DNA of 64,000 bases from Centroberyx gerrardi (taxonomy: Eukaryota; Chordata; Actinopteri; Beryciformes; Berycidae). The notes beneath the pieces are model-generated. The model worked only from the letters and a program-made list of their open reading frames with translations, searched no databases and was not told where the DNA came from. This document shows positions 63,346 through 64,000 of this stretch, piece by piece. Where the stretch lies: NCBI RefSeq assembly GCF_048128805.1, contig NC_136003.1:22025340-22089339 (forward strand), read 5' to 3'. The translations under genes were made by a program, and so were the position numbers. Position 1 is the first letter of the stretch. Each line of letters begins with the position of its first letter.

Positions 63346-64000
63346 AGGGCTCCACGGCGCTTGGCTTGGCTGTGTGTCCAACCTTGGAGGTTTACCTTGG
63401 GCTGCGACCAAATGCTCCAACAACCTACTGATCCACAGGCTAATGGAAAACAGCAAAACCATGACAATAGACGCATGTCTGTGTTCATGCTGCAGCATCA
63501 GATTTTGTTTTTTATTGATTTCTAACATTGATTTATTGATTTATGACAAAACAAGGATCAACAGAACACTTCTATTTGGTATACCTTAGTACATAGTCAG
63601 ACATTACAACTTCTCCAATATACACCAAATATTACTTGCCTCAAGCATTATTCAAGGTAATAGTATGCAATATTCATGATATACAGACATTAAACAAAAC
63701 AACAGAAAAAATATTAGTGAGGCAAGACTAAATAAATAAAAATAAAAACACATGAGAAATTCTGCATACATTCTTATGCATGTTCTGGTGCTGAAATGTA
63801 TTTGGCCGGTTAGAATACAGTTTTTACGGTTATGTATTCTGTATGGGGTATAAATGCTCAGTGCTCCGGTCTCTGTATCATTTGAATCAGTCAGACATCT
63901 CAACTGCCCTCCCACTTCATTTCCATAGCTTTCAATATTTTTGAAGTCTCTATCTGTGTGGGCGCAATCTGATTAGCAGGCATACAGCAGGCTGAAGGGG

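Larger units (their letters stand above)
48027..64000. other. Gene-poor stretch, possibly a long first intron
   Basis: No coding exon is supported in 16 kb. It contains the microsatellites, family B copy and hairpins listed separately, a polyT run (48455-48472) and unique moderate-GC sequence. Frames such as 61052-61315 reflect purine-rich composition. If the 47.64-48.03 kb block is the first exon of rhbdf1, this is its first intron. Confidence 0.4.

Overview
This is a vertebrate nuclear segment from a teleost fish, probably a percomorph. It has spliced genes with GT-AG introns, long introns and intergenic stretches, many microsatellites, and teleost-style dispersed repeats. The gene order is that of the fish MN globin locus and of the human alpha-globin side of 16p13.3: globins, then nprl3, then mpg in the opposite orientation. 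All gene names come from translating the sequence and from remembered family members; no search was run.

Region 1 (1-8.1 kb) is the globin cluster. The last exon of one beta-globin gene enters from the left edge on the plus strand. A complete second beta-globin gene lies tail-to-tail with it on the minus strand (2062-3176). An alpha-globin gene (6233-7776) is divergent from that beta gene. The two beta genes share an inverted copy of their 3' ends with almost no differences. Both beta chains end in Phe instead of the Bohr histidine.

Region 2 (8.15-16.17 kb) separates the alpha gene from nprl3. It looks like a large nested mobile element. An outer 24-bp inverted repeat (22/24 matching) sits at 8153 and 16168, and an inner inverted repeat at about 8336 and 15418. 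The inner arms carry arrays of AAGTATACTT-like words. Inside is a multi-exon minus-strand gene ending in a BEN domain. Its last exons are intact, but two upstream exons carry frame breaks, so this copy looks decayed.

Region 3 (16.6-32.6 kb) is nprl3, encoding the GATOR1 subunit, with all coding exons on the plus strand. A 39-nt in-frame cassette exon is present. Intron 5 holds a GATA / NF-E2 cluster at about 24.02-24.23 kb, in the position of the vertebrate alpha-globin enhancer (HS-40 / MCS-R2). Globins and nprl3 are therefore likely tied together by regulation as well as position.

Region 4 (33.2-35.8 kb) is mpg, encoding the alkyladenine DNA glycosylase, on the minus strand and convergent with nprl3. 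Its catalytic residues are all present.

Region 5 (35.8-64 kb) has no coding exon I can support. It holds microsatellites, dispersed repeats and two perfect short hairpins. At 47.64-48.03 kb there is a CpG-rich promoter-like stretch with a possible non-coding first exon and a strong splice donor. From synteny this could be the 5' end of rhbdf1, with the rest of the window as its first intron; this is inference.
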